Assembly (NCBI RefSeq): GCF_963583255.1
Contig: NC_084813.1
Coordinates: 1,241,001 to 1,305,000, forward strand
Origin: Pyrus communis
Taxonomy: Eukaryota > Streptophyta > Magnoliopsida > Rosales > Rosaceae
DNA length: 64,000 nucleotides
Reading direction: 5' to 3'
Shown: in pieces, positions 13,316 through 25,212 of the stretch
How positions within the stretch are numbered: position 1 is the stretch's first letter
How the letters are laid out: each line of letters begins with the position of its first letter
Program-made: the position numbers and the translations under genes
The notes under the pieces: model-generated
What the model was told of the DNA's origin: nothing
What the model saw: only the letters and a program-made list of their open reading frames with translations
Database searches by the model: none

Positions 13316-14309
13316 TTAGATCTTGCTAGTGATATTGATGTTTCGCATTTTGGATGGTTTGGTGGGTCGTATCTTTTGGGACAACAAGGGTGAGAACACC
13401 ATTCTCAACCTGAGCCTTTATCTGATCGACTTTCACATTTTCCGGCAATGCGATTTCCCGGGAAAAGTCTCCTTTTCCCGTCCCCCTCTCCGGCGTCTCC
13501 GCGACGTGCCAAACAGTGTCTTTTGCTGCATGAGCCTTCTCTCTTTCTTTCCTGCCTTCCCCTTTTTATCTGCAAAATGTTCCCTTCTTCTATCTGCACT
13601 TTTATGTCCTCTTTTCTAAAACCTATTTTGCCACAAAATCTCTGTCACAACCGTGAATTGTTGAATCTACTTTTCCTAGTGAAAATAAATGGTTCACTCC
13701 TAAAAGGAGAATTGGTCCTAAATTTTAGTCAAATTAGCTTTTGTCCTTGAAATAAAAATTCACAAGCATTACGATGTTATCTAGAAAGACCATTATTTAT
13801 TCTTTATTGTGACAAATGCAAAGACTAATAGTCGCATATTTTTAATTCAAGAAACAAAACTTTATTTGACCAACAAAGCAATGACATGCATTTCAACTTT
13901 TATAAGTGATCGTGTTGTTCGTTCTTAACTCTAGTAGGTCACCGTGACATTTGACCAAAAACGATGTCATATATTTCAACTTTTCTACATGACATTATTG
14001 ATACAAGATGTCATGGTGGTATATTAAGTGTAGCTTTCACTAAAATCCCTAATTAAAATTACAGTATACGGGGAGCAAAGAATCCATATCTAACACATAA
14101 CTTTTAATTCCAAGTAATAACAATTCAGAGGCAGAGATGAATAACTTATAAACCCTATTAATATTTGATTAGGGAAGTAAAGAGAGAATTAGTGATAGTA
14201 CCTGGAACATTGATCTTGAATATGTGGGAATTAGGGGATTCAAGCCAGTCCATGAGGGCCGTTGATCCGGACCATTCTCGGAAAATCGGAGGGAGCTATC
14301 AGCTGCCAT
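13316..14309 (-). pseudogene. HSP15.7: Frameshifted peroxisomal small heat-shock protein gene (HSP15.7 type)
   Basis: Two exon-like blocks on the minus strand (14202-14309 and 13316-13622) are separated by a GT-AG intron. Read in pieces, they match the alpha-crystallin-domain family: REWSGSTALMDWLES, NSHIFKINVPG, KEDIKVQIEEGN, DTVWHVAE, LPENVKVDQIKAQVENGVL, then NINITSKI at the C-terminus. The pieces lie in different frames. One base seems missing near 14281-14290, just after the ATG at 14309. One extra base lies in the T run at 13563-13567. One extra base lies near 13350-13362. In the last frame the end is SKI, close to the peroxisomal signal SKL of HSP15.7. Functional relatives are ATP-independent chaperones of the peroxisome. 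A heat-shock promoter lies just upstream (14385-14440). Either the gene is decaying or the assembly has indels. A protein starting at the internal ATG before DWLES would escape only the first break. Confidence 0.88.
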
Positions 14310-14384
14310 TTGCGTTTGCTTTGAACAATTTTGAAGCAACTAAAAAGACGTGGATGATATTGATATTGACATTGATGGGGTTAG

Positions 14385-14440
14385 TATATATTGGCATTGG
14401 ACTCATCGACAGAACCCAGAAGCTTCTATTCAGAACTTCT
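14385..14440 (-). promoter_or_regulatory. Heat-shock element and TATA box upstream of the small HSP relic
   Basis: AGAAGCTTCT (14418-14427) and AGAACTTCT (14432-14440) form alternating GAA/TTC blocks, the signature of a heat-shock-factor binding element. TATATA at 14385-14390 lies about 28 bp downstream on the minus strand and about 76 bp before the ATG at 14309. This HSE-TATA-ATG order is typical of plant small heat-shock genes, and it supports minus-strand transcription of the relic. Confidence 0.75.
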
Positions 14441-14743
14441 TATCCGCCTCAGTTTCCATGCTACTTCTACGACATTCCCGTACGTCTCTAGCCGCCGTTG
14501 GATCAATTTCATCACCAACGTCTCTGAACAGTGAATACCACGGGTGTCATGGGGTGCCGTATATTTCCCTCGTTTGGGTATTGGGCTATTGAATTGGCAA
14601 TTGGGCCATGAGTATTAAAACAGTTATACCCTTGTAAATTGACACGTACTAAATTTTTAAATCAAATTTTATACATCAAATAATAAAGATGTGGATGTTT
14701 ATGATTATATTATTAGTTAATGTTGACTAACATGCTTATTTTT

Positions 14744-14902
14744 AGAGAACTTTTAACGAAAAACTCCCGGTATTGTTCACTTAAACAAAAAATCACATTT
14801 TTATACTAAAAAGTCAATCATGGTACTATTCACTTTACCTTTTATTTTGTCTTTATCATTAAAACTCAAAGTTTTCAAGTTCTTTTAATTAGTTTTCCTT
14901 AT
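14744..14902. repeat. Dispersed repeat family A, copy 1 (about 155 bp)
   Basis: It starts near TTTTAACGAAAAACTCC, contains CACATTTTTATACTAAAAAG and ends near AAAACTCAAAGTTTTCAAG. Five more copies in this window: 26781-26932 (inverted), 27461-27619, 28609-28760 (inverted), 29258-29405 (inverted), 45205-45361. It is non-coding and MITE- or solo-end-like. Confidence 0.8.
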
Positions 14903-14989
14903 TTTCTATTGGTGACAAGTCATTTAATTTGCAATTTGATTTAAAAATTTGGTTTTCCTAACATTATCCTTAATAATTTTATTTAGAGC

Positions 14990-15650
14990 AAGTCCATCCT
15001 ACCCGATTGCCTTGGCAATTGGGCAATTATTGTCCCAAAATCCAAAATATCATCTCCACCCTAGCGCAAAAAGTCGGGCAAATGGTGGACCCAAAACAGC
15101 TCGATGGGCTAGTTAGGCAATTTCTACTGATCTGTACGCTCGAGTGTTGTGTGACATCATCCACTTTTTAAATTTTTTACGTGAAGCGCGTGCACAATAC
15201 GAGCTCGTGGGTAGCACATTGGCAAACAAAAAAGGTCGGTGTGGCTAATTTGCAGCGCACTTAGCGCAAATTCTACATGGGCGACATTGCTCGTATACGC
15301 CTGTAGGATTTTCAACGGTATTATAAAAATTTGATTTCTATTCAAACGACTAGTACTCGTGGCAAGATGTGGACCATTGAATTTGTAATTGTCATATAAT
15401 CCCATAGTCAATATTAATCCGTCATTTTCAAACATGAATTTTTTTTAAAAGTAAAAAAATCTTACTAGCCGTTTTGCCACGTGGCACGAGATGGGCTATT
15501 GGATTGCAAAAAAAATTGCATCCCACGGTCTATATTAATTCGGTTAGAAAATAATGTCAAAATTTTAAAAAATACAGAAAAATAGAAGAAAAAAAAATCT
15601 GAATATTTCCTATAAATACCCAATCATACTTTTCCACAAAACAGAGAGCA
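14990..15650. repeat. Non-autonomous transposon-like segment
   Basis: It begins AGAGCAAGTCCATCCTACCC, a common plant transposon end, and contains a terminal-like GGCAATTGGGCAATTATTG. It ends near TTTCCTATAAATACCCAATC. A related segment occupies 27830-28870, with the same TATAAATACCCAA block and an inverted GGAGTGGACTTCCTCTTA end. I read no protein from either copy. Confidence 0.5.
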
Positions 15651-15739
15651 TGATTGTACTTTAAAAAATAAGGAATCCATGACACTTTTTTAATATGGTC
15701 AAATTAGAAAGTGAATACATCACTAGTAAAAATGAAAAG

Positions 15740-15898
15740 GGTACTGCTAGGTGGACCAAAATTTTAAACTAAATTTTGCAAACCAAATTATATGATTGTT
15801 AATGATTGGATTATCACTTAAGTGTTGATTAACATGCAGTGACACATTATTTGGTTTGCAAATTAAATTTAAAATTTTGATCTACCTAGAATTACTCA
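15740..15898. repeat. MITE with inverted arms of about 60 bp
   Basis: Left arm: GTACTGCTAGGTGGACCAAA followed by ATTTTAAACTAAATTTTGCA. The right arm is the near inverse, ending at TAGAATTACTC. Related but less complete copies lie near 14640-14735 and at 53407-53525 (GCAAACCAAATAATGTGTCA). Confidence 0.7.
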
Positions 15899-15986
15899 AA
15901 TGAAAAACATTTATATAAATTCATTTTCATTTATATAAATTCCATGGTTTTTAGTATTACCATGAGAATGAGAATATACATATACC

Positions 15987-15987
<1 letters not shown>

Positions 15988-16024
<37 letters not shown>
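15988..16024. repeat. Poly(C) homopolymer, 37 bases
   Basis: An uninterrupted run of 37 C in otherwise AT-rich DNA. Plant genomes rarely keep such long G/C runs. It could form quadruplex or i-motif structures, and it is also a place where assembly length is unreliable. Confidence 0.9.
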
Positions 16025-16025
<1 letters not shown>

Positions 16026-18006
16026 AAGTTTTTTGGCGTGTTTCTTCTTCTTTATCTTTTTTCTTACTCAATCTTTCGCATATGTCGATGGATTGCGACA
16101 AATGCAAACCAAGCCATCAATGAAGACGACTAGTCTAAATATAAAGAACTAAGGCACGCATAAGGTGACAACTACAGGTGCTAATAAAAACTTTTAATCT
16201 CAAAGGAGGGATAATATCGCACGGATAAAGCGCCCACAATAAAGGATATGAAGGCAATCTTTTTTGTACGAGTCGTTATCACTTGTACTATACAAAACAA
16301 GATAAAGTGGTAGCACAGTTGCTGCTCTCGTCCTCTTGTTTTGTATGGTATAAGTTATAACAACTCTTTGTAGGCATCCTACCCGTGAGTTATTATTCTG
16401 CTCTTGATATCAAAAGTTTATTAGAGATAGCAACTAAAAGTGGCTACTTGTATGTGTTTCAGTCCGATATGTTTGATTAATTCTTCTTTATTTGTTGCTT
16501 GGTAGTCAAATTTTTCACAGTTGAGCGACATCTTAAACATTGCAAAAGAAAAAACATGAAATCAAGCAAAAGACAACGGAAAATAAAAACAAAAACATAA
16601 ACGTCCTTTCCATAGATCTGAAATGCAAAAAAATGGGAGAATAGATAGATAGCAACAAGGCACATTTACAAGTTGATAAGGTAAATTTTTATGCATTTTG
16701 GTCTTGAAGAATGCAAAAGGGAAACAATTACCAACATGTAATAGCCTCTACGATTTCAAGAGTTACAACTATGGTTTCCCCTATCAGGAGGGCAATTTTG
16801 TTCCTCCATGTGGCCTTCTGCAAGAAGAAATCTTAAAGCATTTTGTGCACATAAACTCACCTTCATACCTCGGGGATTTGCATGAACTAACAAAGTGAGA
16901 AATTTTCTTTCTATCGCATTGCATTTACAAGGAAATTAATAGTTGTACGAACATCTAATAAGAAGGAATACATTATACAATTGAACTCCGAATCAAAACT
17001 GTAGTGTGTATTATGTATGATGTATATCTGATCTGCCGACAAGTGAAAGCAGATTGGTACCATCAAGTTAATTTTGAAGCGGATTTGGTACTGCAGTTCA
17101 AGAAAACGCCGCGAAACTGTGTGGACAAGGTTAGGTTCAAATGTTGGATTTGCGTCTGAACAATCTCAATGTTGTTATTGCATTAAAAATTTCTTGCTGA
17201 GTTTCCAAGTTTTAAAAGCGCTTTCATAATCTGGACCTTGGTGTGCGCACAACTTTCTCTTCATTGTAACTCTAAGGAGGGGTTTCCACGGTTTAGTAGC
17301 AATGCATATTGGATGTAACGTCCAACATTGTTCTTCTGCGTATGATGTTCAATTCAATCAAACCGTGAAATCTTATTCATACTCTTTGAGTGGTTAAAAA
17401 GGATAAAGGTAAGTTTATGCGTCTACATGAGCACATATATATGAGTTTACTCGGCGAATATTTTGAATGTGATAGCACGTATTTAATATTTACCTTTAGC
17501 TTTAAGTATTGTACTTTGACAAAGGAGTGAGGGGTGAAAATTTTCCTTGTTTCCTCGTTAAACTTTGACATGATAACAAAGTTGTTTAAATAATGGCAAT
17601 ACTTCATGACGAAGAAATTAACCATACAAAATTGAATTATAAAGTGACATTTTAGAAAGTACCAAACAGTCACAGAAAGAAAATATCATCTGCCCTTTTA
17701 CAAAATGAATATGCATCTTTTTTTTTTTTTTTTTTTCAACACACTTTTGTTTAAGTGGAGAGGAGATTGGAATCTTAGCCTTTCTTTTTCTCACCCTCCT
17801 TTTAACTTTGATTTTGAGCAAGTGCCCCATCGTACATATTTCCATCATCTTTTCTATGAACTCTACTTTTGGAGAGAGACATAAAGTAATTAAATCAAAG
17901 AAATTAAAGCATAAAGACATGGAGGAGCGAAAGTAGACATGACGAAGAGAAAAGATAACCAAAAGCAAGATCACTCGGGAAGCCAATAACTTTGCATGTT
18001 CATTAT

Positions 18007-19694
18007 TTATTTACCTGCACAGAAAGTAACGGCCAGAAAATTTTGTTAAGATATTTCTGCAATATGGTATCTGCTTTCTGGTTCTAAAGTTAAAGAAGAT
18101 TAATAATAAAATATGAACCATGAAATGATTTAAAAAGAAATAGTGAAATGAAGGTAAAAAGAGAGACAATCAAGTGAATATTCTACGTACCATTGCCCCC
18201 AAAAATCTTTCTGATGAAACTAAGAAAGACAATGAGTAGGGCAACCCCAGCCAATAATCCAATTATCACAGCAAATGTCTTCTCACCATCACTGGCGGAT
18301 TTATCTGCCATTCATTGTTGAAAATAAAAAAGAAAGAGTAAATCCACAAAATAATAAAATTCTATAGAAATTAACATAGTAAAAAAAACATGCTTACTTA
18401 ATAGAAATAGGAGAATGAATGAATGATCCCAAAGAACTTAGAAATAAAAGAACTAAGAAACAAAATGGGACCCATCGATCTGATCCTTGAATTTCAAATA
18501 TTTGATTATGAATTTTAAGAAGAAAAAAACTCACACTTTGCGATTCTATGTGTGTTAGTAAACAATTGAAAAGGTTGAGAATGAAATCATTCTCGTTTCC
18601 ATATTTTAGTAAACACACATAATTCATGAACAAAAATCAAGAATAAAAAATTTACTCAAATTCTTATGCCCTATAAATAAATATGCCCATTAAAGAACAA
18701 AAAATGCTAGAGTCATCAAATTTCACTCTCTTCTACTCATATCGAGCTAGGTCCACATAGCTATTTTTTTACTATTATTAAAAGGAGGTGGGGAGTTCGA
18801 AACTATACAATAATTTGGAAGAGAGGAGAATATAGAACCTGAGATGCATGAGTAGAAGGTCAACACTTTATCCACTAAAATATTGAATCAGATTGTTAAA
18901 TTGATTTGTATGACTATTATTCGCAAAATAACGTGACCGTAAAGGTTCCAGTCTAACTTACCATGATGATGGACCTTGGTGTAAACATCAGATCCACCAG
19001 TTGAGTACCTAGCGTAGCACTTGGCCAAGAACATATCACCATAAACTGCGCCACCACACTCACTTTTCACCCGTCCTATTGCCTCTGATATGCAATCCTC
19101 ACACTCGGCCAAGCTTAAATCGCCGACGCATTGAGCCAAACCTTGCACGTCCCCTGAGCCACCCACCCGGTACGGTCCGCTAGACCCCACCAAGGCAGCC
19201 AACACTGAATCTCTACGGCTCATTCCATCAGCATCATACCCAATCGACGGTCCACATTTCTTCAACACTACAGTCTTATCCTCCAGACCCAAGAAAGTAG
19301 TGTTGTCATACTTGATGTAGCATCCTTGTAGCTGAAGAGCGCCACCGGAAGTGTAGGCGCAGAGGTGTCCAACCTGGCTCACTGCACGCGCAACGCAGGT
19401 GGCGCAGTCGGGCATGGCAAGGTCGCCGCGGCATTGGTACAGCCCGTAGACTACGTCTTGTGTGCTTGAGCCCATGATGGTGTAGTTGTTGTAGGAGGAA
19501 TAGGTAGCTGAGTTAACTAAGGAGGTGAGGAGTGAGTTGAGATTGGACTCGTAGGGTGAGTTGGGTGAGTACTTTTCCTGCGTGCAGCCTCCGAAGACAA
19601 AGGAGTCTGTGGAGGAGGAACATGATGAAGGAAGGTAGAAATACGACAGAGAAACAAAGAATGTGAAGAGGGAGAGAATAGTACAACTTGCCAT
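18007..19694 (-). CDS. PDLP7: Plasmodesmata-located protein (DUF26 receptor-like), PDLP6/7/8 group
   Basis: Exon 1 is 18962-19694 and exon 2 is 18191-18304. A proposed 8-base last exon at 18007-18014 adds only the codons for GK and stop, giving 284 residues. If the last donor is not used, the frame stops at 18183 after GGNGT. The protein has a signal peptide (about 1-27), two DUF26 domains each with the C-x8-C-x2-C signature (C88/C97/C100 and C189/C198/C201), and one transmembrane helix (about 255-275) with a very short cytosolic tail. This is the PDLP layout: no kinase domain, and usual length about 280-300. PDLPs sit in plasmodesmata and regulate callose and cell-to-cell flux, including in defence and virus movement. 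Group assignment rests on sequence style and on its neighbours (small HSP and ARL8 next door). A GA-rich leader lies just upstream of the ATG. Confidence 0.92.
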
Positions 19695-22600
19695 TAGCGA
19701 GAGAGAGAGGGAGGGACGGAGAGAGATTGCACTTCTCTACCAGTGTCTAGCTAACTTAACACTGGTTCTTAAATCACTTAATAAGGGACTAATTAGTAAT
19801 AATCAACTTGCTGCTATCTTCTTCTTTTAGGAGTTTTTCTTAAAAAGAACCAAAACAAAAGGTTAATAACATATACTACAAAAGCTGCACCATTTTTATT
19901 ACAAAAAATGGATACAACTTTATCTTTTTGGGTATATTATAATACATAATGTGACAGTATTGGGACATATCAAATATATATGTTATCCTTATTCATTACT
20001 CTAGCTGCAATCATAACGGATGGGATTGTATGATGTATTTTGAATATGCGGGATCATCTTCAAACTACATGCACATATTCGAGGTGTTTGATCTTGTTTC
20101 ATTCATCTTTATTGAAGCGAAATGATATAAATTTTAATATTTTGAGTAGAGGGATAGTGTTAGTAGATTAGTTAATTAGTTGTTAGGGGGAAAAGAAATT
20201 TGTGGGAATGACCAGAGCGCATAGACATGATTGTTTTCCGCCACTGCTGTAAAGTATCATCTGCATATAGATAGATTGCATATTTAGGTCCCACATCAAC
20301 AAATTTATGACTCCGTCAATGTCGTGACCCAGGAACCTCTACCCCCTCATCGTTTGTATTTATTACGTTGTTGATGTCTTATTTTGAAGTTCTAGTCACA
20401 AAATCAATTGACAAGTGATGAACTGACTAAACTCCTTATATACTCTCGGTTTCTTAACTTTCCAACGCGGGATATTATTCACATCATGACTTATAGAACA
20501 TATAAATTTTTACCTTCTGATTTATGGTACATTTAATGTACAATGAAAAGAACCTCAAGACACAGAAAGGCTTGAACTTCTTTTCTTTTTCTATAATTTC
20601 TAGAGGGACCTTATATTCATCGAATCATGGGTAGGCGCTTTACCATGAATTATAGATAGACCTTTTGCGAGTGAAGACACAAACACAACGGTGCACATCC
20701 CACAATAGTATTAGTTGCACTCTCGCCTTACTTTACAGGGATAGGACAGCTTAATTACTTCAAGAGAAAGAAACCTTTGCTTCTGTACATTATTTAGCAA
20801 AAACTTAGCACAATTAGCTAACATGAAAGTTTTGTATCCTAATCAATGTTTTAAAAGATGAAGGCAAAACTAAGTCGTTTCATGAATAGCCTTGGGACGT
20901 GAGGTGATAACCTCGCGATACTTTAAAATTATTATAATGCTTAATTATATAATATAATACCTTGTAAAACAATCAAGCAAGCATGTCAATCAATCAAATA
21001 TTTGACTATTATTGTTTTTTCTCTAATTCACATCATAAAATCATAATAACCTAAACTAAGTTAGGAACATAAAATTAGCATGAATTAGATAAAAATTATG
21101 CCTAAAATAACGACGTTTTGGGTTTAGGCTGTTTTTAGAAAAGAAAATAATAAATTCAAATGCTCAGGTAATGCCTCAACAACAATTAGGCTACCGCTTC
21201 AGGTGCCTATGCTAGTCTATAGTCCACTCCCGTTGGACAGAGGCCTTTTTTTGAAAGCTCAATTCAAAAAAACCACCTAGGCTAGTCTCAATACTAGTTT
21301 TTTTAAAAGATTGATCCTAGCACGTAAAAACAAAAAATGGACAACTCATAGGCATAGGCGTCTATCATGCAATTGAACTCCTAACAGACGTGTTAATAAT
21401 GTGTTGATATTTAGATGTGTCAATCTTTAGTGGCTTATCACTCTAAATTTGGGACTAATTCACGAATTAAAAAGTCATATTGAAAGTTAGATCCAAATGA
21501 CATTAATCTTATACTCGTGAATTGGAGCTTTTAGCATTTCTTTTGCAGTCTTGTAGTTGAATGCACCATATGGCTTTGGATGGTTCTTGTGGATTTGGTG
21601 AGACCCTGTATAGAATATTGTTTTATTATTGATGTATTTACTGTTGTAACTCACTGTTTAAAACTTAAAATTATTCTCTGTTGCATCTATGTCTTGAGTT
21701 TGAATCTCTCCTATTTGAATATCGTTTCTATAACATACACACATATATATGAGTTAGGATCCGGGAATACATATTTTGACATATATTTTGTAGGGTCTAC
21801 TTCGTAATGTATTTTAATGATCTGAACCCTCTATATTTTAGTACATCATTCATAGATCATCCTTACAAAAAAAAATTTCAAATCCAAAACCACTGAAAAT
21901 TTCATTTGTTTAAAGAAAATAAACGAATACAGTTCTACAAATAAACAAAATTTAATCCAACGATCATATTTTAGATTTGAGTGACTTTTGTTAGACATGA
22001 TCTCTAAGATAATACATAAAAAATAAAGAATTGGATTGTTGAAACATAACGTGTATGTATATACTCTTGTTATACACTCTCGTGAATCTTGATTAGATCT
22101 AACCTAAGAGAGCAAAATGACAATGACAAAGGCATGGTGGGATTTTACACGTACCACAAGTGTGAAGCACCTAGTGTCTTGTAGTGCAAGGCACGAAGAG
22201 ACCAAGATAAAATACCATAAATTTAATAAGACATTACTGAATTGAATTCTTTGTTACGAGGGAAATACAAAGTAACATACACACATTATTCTAAAAATCT
22301 CCGTCGATAAAATACCATAAATTTAATAAGACATTACTGAATTGAATTTTTTGTTACGAGGGAAATACAAAGTAACATACACACATTATTCTAAAAATCT
22401 CCGTCTAGGCGCTAGACGATTGGCCACCGTTCCAATTAATGCCTAGGAATTTGAAAATTAAGAAAGGATTCTAGACCTACTAAGGCGCTCGCATAGGATC
22501 CCCTAGCCCGACTAGACGCACCTCGGCACACACCTAAGTTGCGACTCATTAGACAGAAAATAGATAACTTTCAATAAATTGTAAGAGACCTCTTGAATAC

Positions 22601-25212
22601 TAAATGAACACAAATTATATGCTTGTTCCCCATGTTTTCATTATGTTCCAATACTTCATAAATATATATGTCATTCTATTTTGTAATTTATGATGAAATT
22701 ATATATATCTTAAGTATATACATACACTTATTTACACGAAATATAATAGATTTACTTAAATCCGCATAGTCCGCCTAGATGCCCGCTTAGGCTCCACCTA
22801 GCCGACTTGGTGTTAGGCACCAACCCGCCATCCGATTAACATCTAACGTCTTTTAGAACCTTGCATACACATGCTAGCCTGCCCACCTCTCGTCCACTAA
22901 ATTCATATATAATTTAGTGCAGACAGCTACTTAACAAAACAAGAAAACAAATATGTATTATGGCAGAGAGAAAGCGGCCGATACCACAAGTGTTTACTCA
23001 GACTGCCCCATTTTTTACAAACACTACAACAAAAAAACTAATGATGTGCAGAAATTATATCCCGTTGTCGAATTTAATGTTCGTCAAATAGACAAAATTC
23101 TGCAGAAGGATTTTCAGGTATTTATATCTAATATTTTTACAGTGCAAAATGGGCAGCACCAGTCTGATCAGGCCTGAGGTATGAAAGGGTGTACCTATCC
23201 CAGCCCAAGTTTTGTAAGATTCAACTCCTTGTTCAGGCTGAGCTTCCCAACCCAGATGAGAAAAAGTTAGGCCCGGGTCTATTCCCTAGTCCAAATGATT
23301 GAATGGGCCATTGAAAGACCCAAATTTTACCGAGCGACCTTACTTTTTAGGAACGTTTTGATATAGACGCCTCGTTTTTAAATGTCATAAACTAAACATC
23401 TATTTTTTTTGCAAATTTGATTAAACAGTTTCCCTACAATTTTGGTACTTTAATTTTATTTCATTAGAAATCTATTCATGTCAGTATTCCCTTTTTTCCT
23501 CCTATTTTTATGCATCTCTTATTATGATGATTTAAGTTTTTTTTATTTTTTTATTAAAAATTTATTTTAGTAAATTAAATAGAATGTAACAAAACTCGTT
23601 GTTAGGTATGTTTGATTATAATGGTCAATTTAGCATCTTGGTACATTTGAATTTTTGGTACGTTTGTTTTCAAAACATTTTTTTATTACTTTTTGTCCTA
23701 ATAACGAGGAATTACTTTAATTAGTTATTTTTTAATAGAAAGAGTCGTTAACAATGTAAAAGTTTAAATTACTTTAATTAATTTTTTTTTTATAGAAAGA
23801 GTCATTAATCAACGGACAATGGTCTTTTTGTTAATTCAAAATTATATGATTTATCGTTATTATTTAGCATTATTTACAATAATAAGGATTTATCTCCGAT
23901 CAACTAAAAGTTGTTCCAGAGACTAATCTACCAAAAAATAAGACTATCTAGAGCATTGTGTATGAATCAAACATAGTTTTAAACATTCCAAAAAGATGAA
24001 TATTCATTTTAATATAGTTTATAATTGGGTATGTTTTAATTCGGGGTTAGTACATTTTCGTTTGATGTTGGTACGATTTGAAAAGTTTAAATTTTTAGGC
24101 TTAAACATAGTTGAAACTATTTAAAATCTATAACAGATATTTAAATGCAAATTAATTTCAATTAATATGAAGTAGTTCAAATCTAAGTATCTTAATCAAA
24201 TGTTTCAAAAGCTTAATGAAAAACTCAAAAAGCATAAATGTTTAGTCTACAAAAGTCTAAAACAAGGCATCTAATTCTAATTTTCTCTACTTTTTAATGA
24301 GTTTGTTTCTCAAAATTTGAATGATTATATCTTCTGTTTACTCAAAGCCTTTAAAAGTTTCAAATGATCTTTCATTTAAAAACTTTGTTTCAGTGTTAAT
24401 TTTTATGTCCCTGTCTTCTATTTCCAGTATTACACTCTCCCTTTCTCTCTCAGGTGCACATAAACGGGAAAGAGAAGGCCCCACAACGAAGAAAATGGCT
24501 TCGAGGAGGAAAAGAAAAGAGGAGAAAACACGTAAACATTCTCGTTCCTTTTTCGATCCTTTGCGTGTGTGTTCTGGGGATAAGGGGTTGGTTTGGCGTC
24601 TATAGTTTCTGTTAGGACTGTGTTTGTAGTGACACTGGCATTCCTTTCAGGTTTGAGAGATCAGCAGAGAAAGCGAAAGAAACTGCTGAGAGGACGACAT
24701 TGAGATGAAGGGAGAATAATTGTTCTCGTAGGACTGACTATATTAACTTGAATGTTCTTCGACTATGTAGTTTCTTAAACAGTTTTGTTCTTGTAGCTCT
24801 GTTCTGATTTCAACTTAGTACAAAGACGAAAGTGAAATTACGAGCAATTTACAGGCGATTCATTTGATGAAAGAGTTCCCATTTTTTACATTTCCTTTTG
24901 CATTCCCTTTACATAATTCAAGCTCGAAAGTCCATTGATTAGCCGAACAGCAAACGAAGTTGCGACAAACGAAACGTCTTTATTATTTGAAACAATCTTG
25001 CTCACATTTTTTAGCTTTGACCAACATGATTGATACAAAATTTTCTGGGATTAGATTCCAGCAAAACAAAAACAAGAAGCAAATGCTTTTCAGTTGTGGC
25101 TTTTTTCTTGCTTGTTTGAATCCCATGGGAGAGTACTCTACCTAAATGCTTTTTGTCGAAGATGAAAAAGCAATACTGATATCTCCATAAGCACTTCTCC
25201 GAAAGCACTTGT
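19695..25212. other. Long AT-rich intergenic region
   Basis: The first few hundred bases should contain the PDLP promoter. 20860-21350 and 22130-22860 carry GGCGCTAGACGATTGG- and CCTAGGC-type strings typical of old plant retroelement debris. A 100-bp tandem duplication lies at 22206-22405. 22953-23177 has a 74-codon open frame with no recognisable family. 24496-24690 has a lysine/arginine-rich open frame that might be part of a spliced gene, but nothing supports it strongly. 23300-24300 is AT-rich, with nothing seen. Confidence 0.5.
22206..22405. repeat. Perfect-length tandem duplication, 2 x 100 bp
   Basis: Units 22206-22305 and 22306-22405 both start GATAAAATACCATAAATTTA and end AAAATCTCCGTC. 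I see one difference (GAATTCT versus GAATTTT). It is non-coding. Confidence 0.93.

Larger units (their letters stand above)
14441..18006. other. Intergenic region with dispersed repeats and a poly(C) tract
   Basis: It holds a dispersed repeat copy (14744-14902), a longer repeat segment (14990-15650), a MITE (15740-15898) and a 37-base C run (15988-16024). A 66-codon open frame at 16698-16898 (plus) has no recognisable family and no clear gene context. 16900-17700 shows nothing convincing. 17719-17736 is a T run. Confidence 0.5.

Noticed and set aside
13323..13750. Plus-strand open frames over the small HSP region
   Set aside because: They are antisense to the conserved alpha-crystallin text and have no homology of their own.
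16698..16898. 66-codon open frame on the plus strand
   Set aside because: No recognisable domain, no signal or splice context, and surrounding DNA is repeat-rich.
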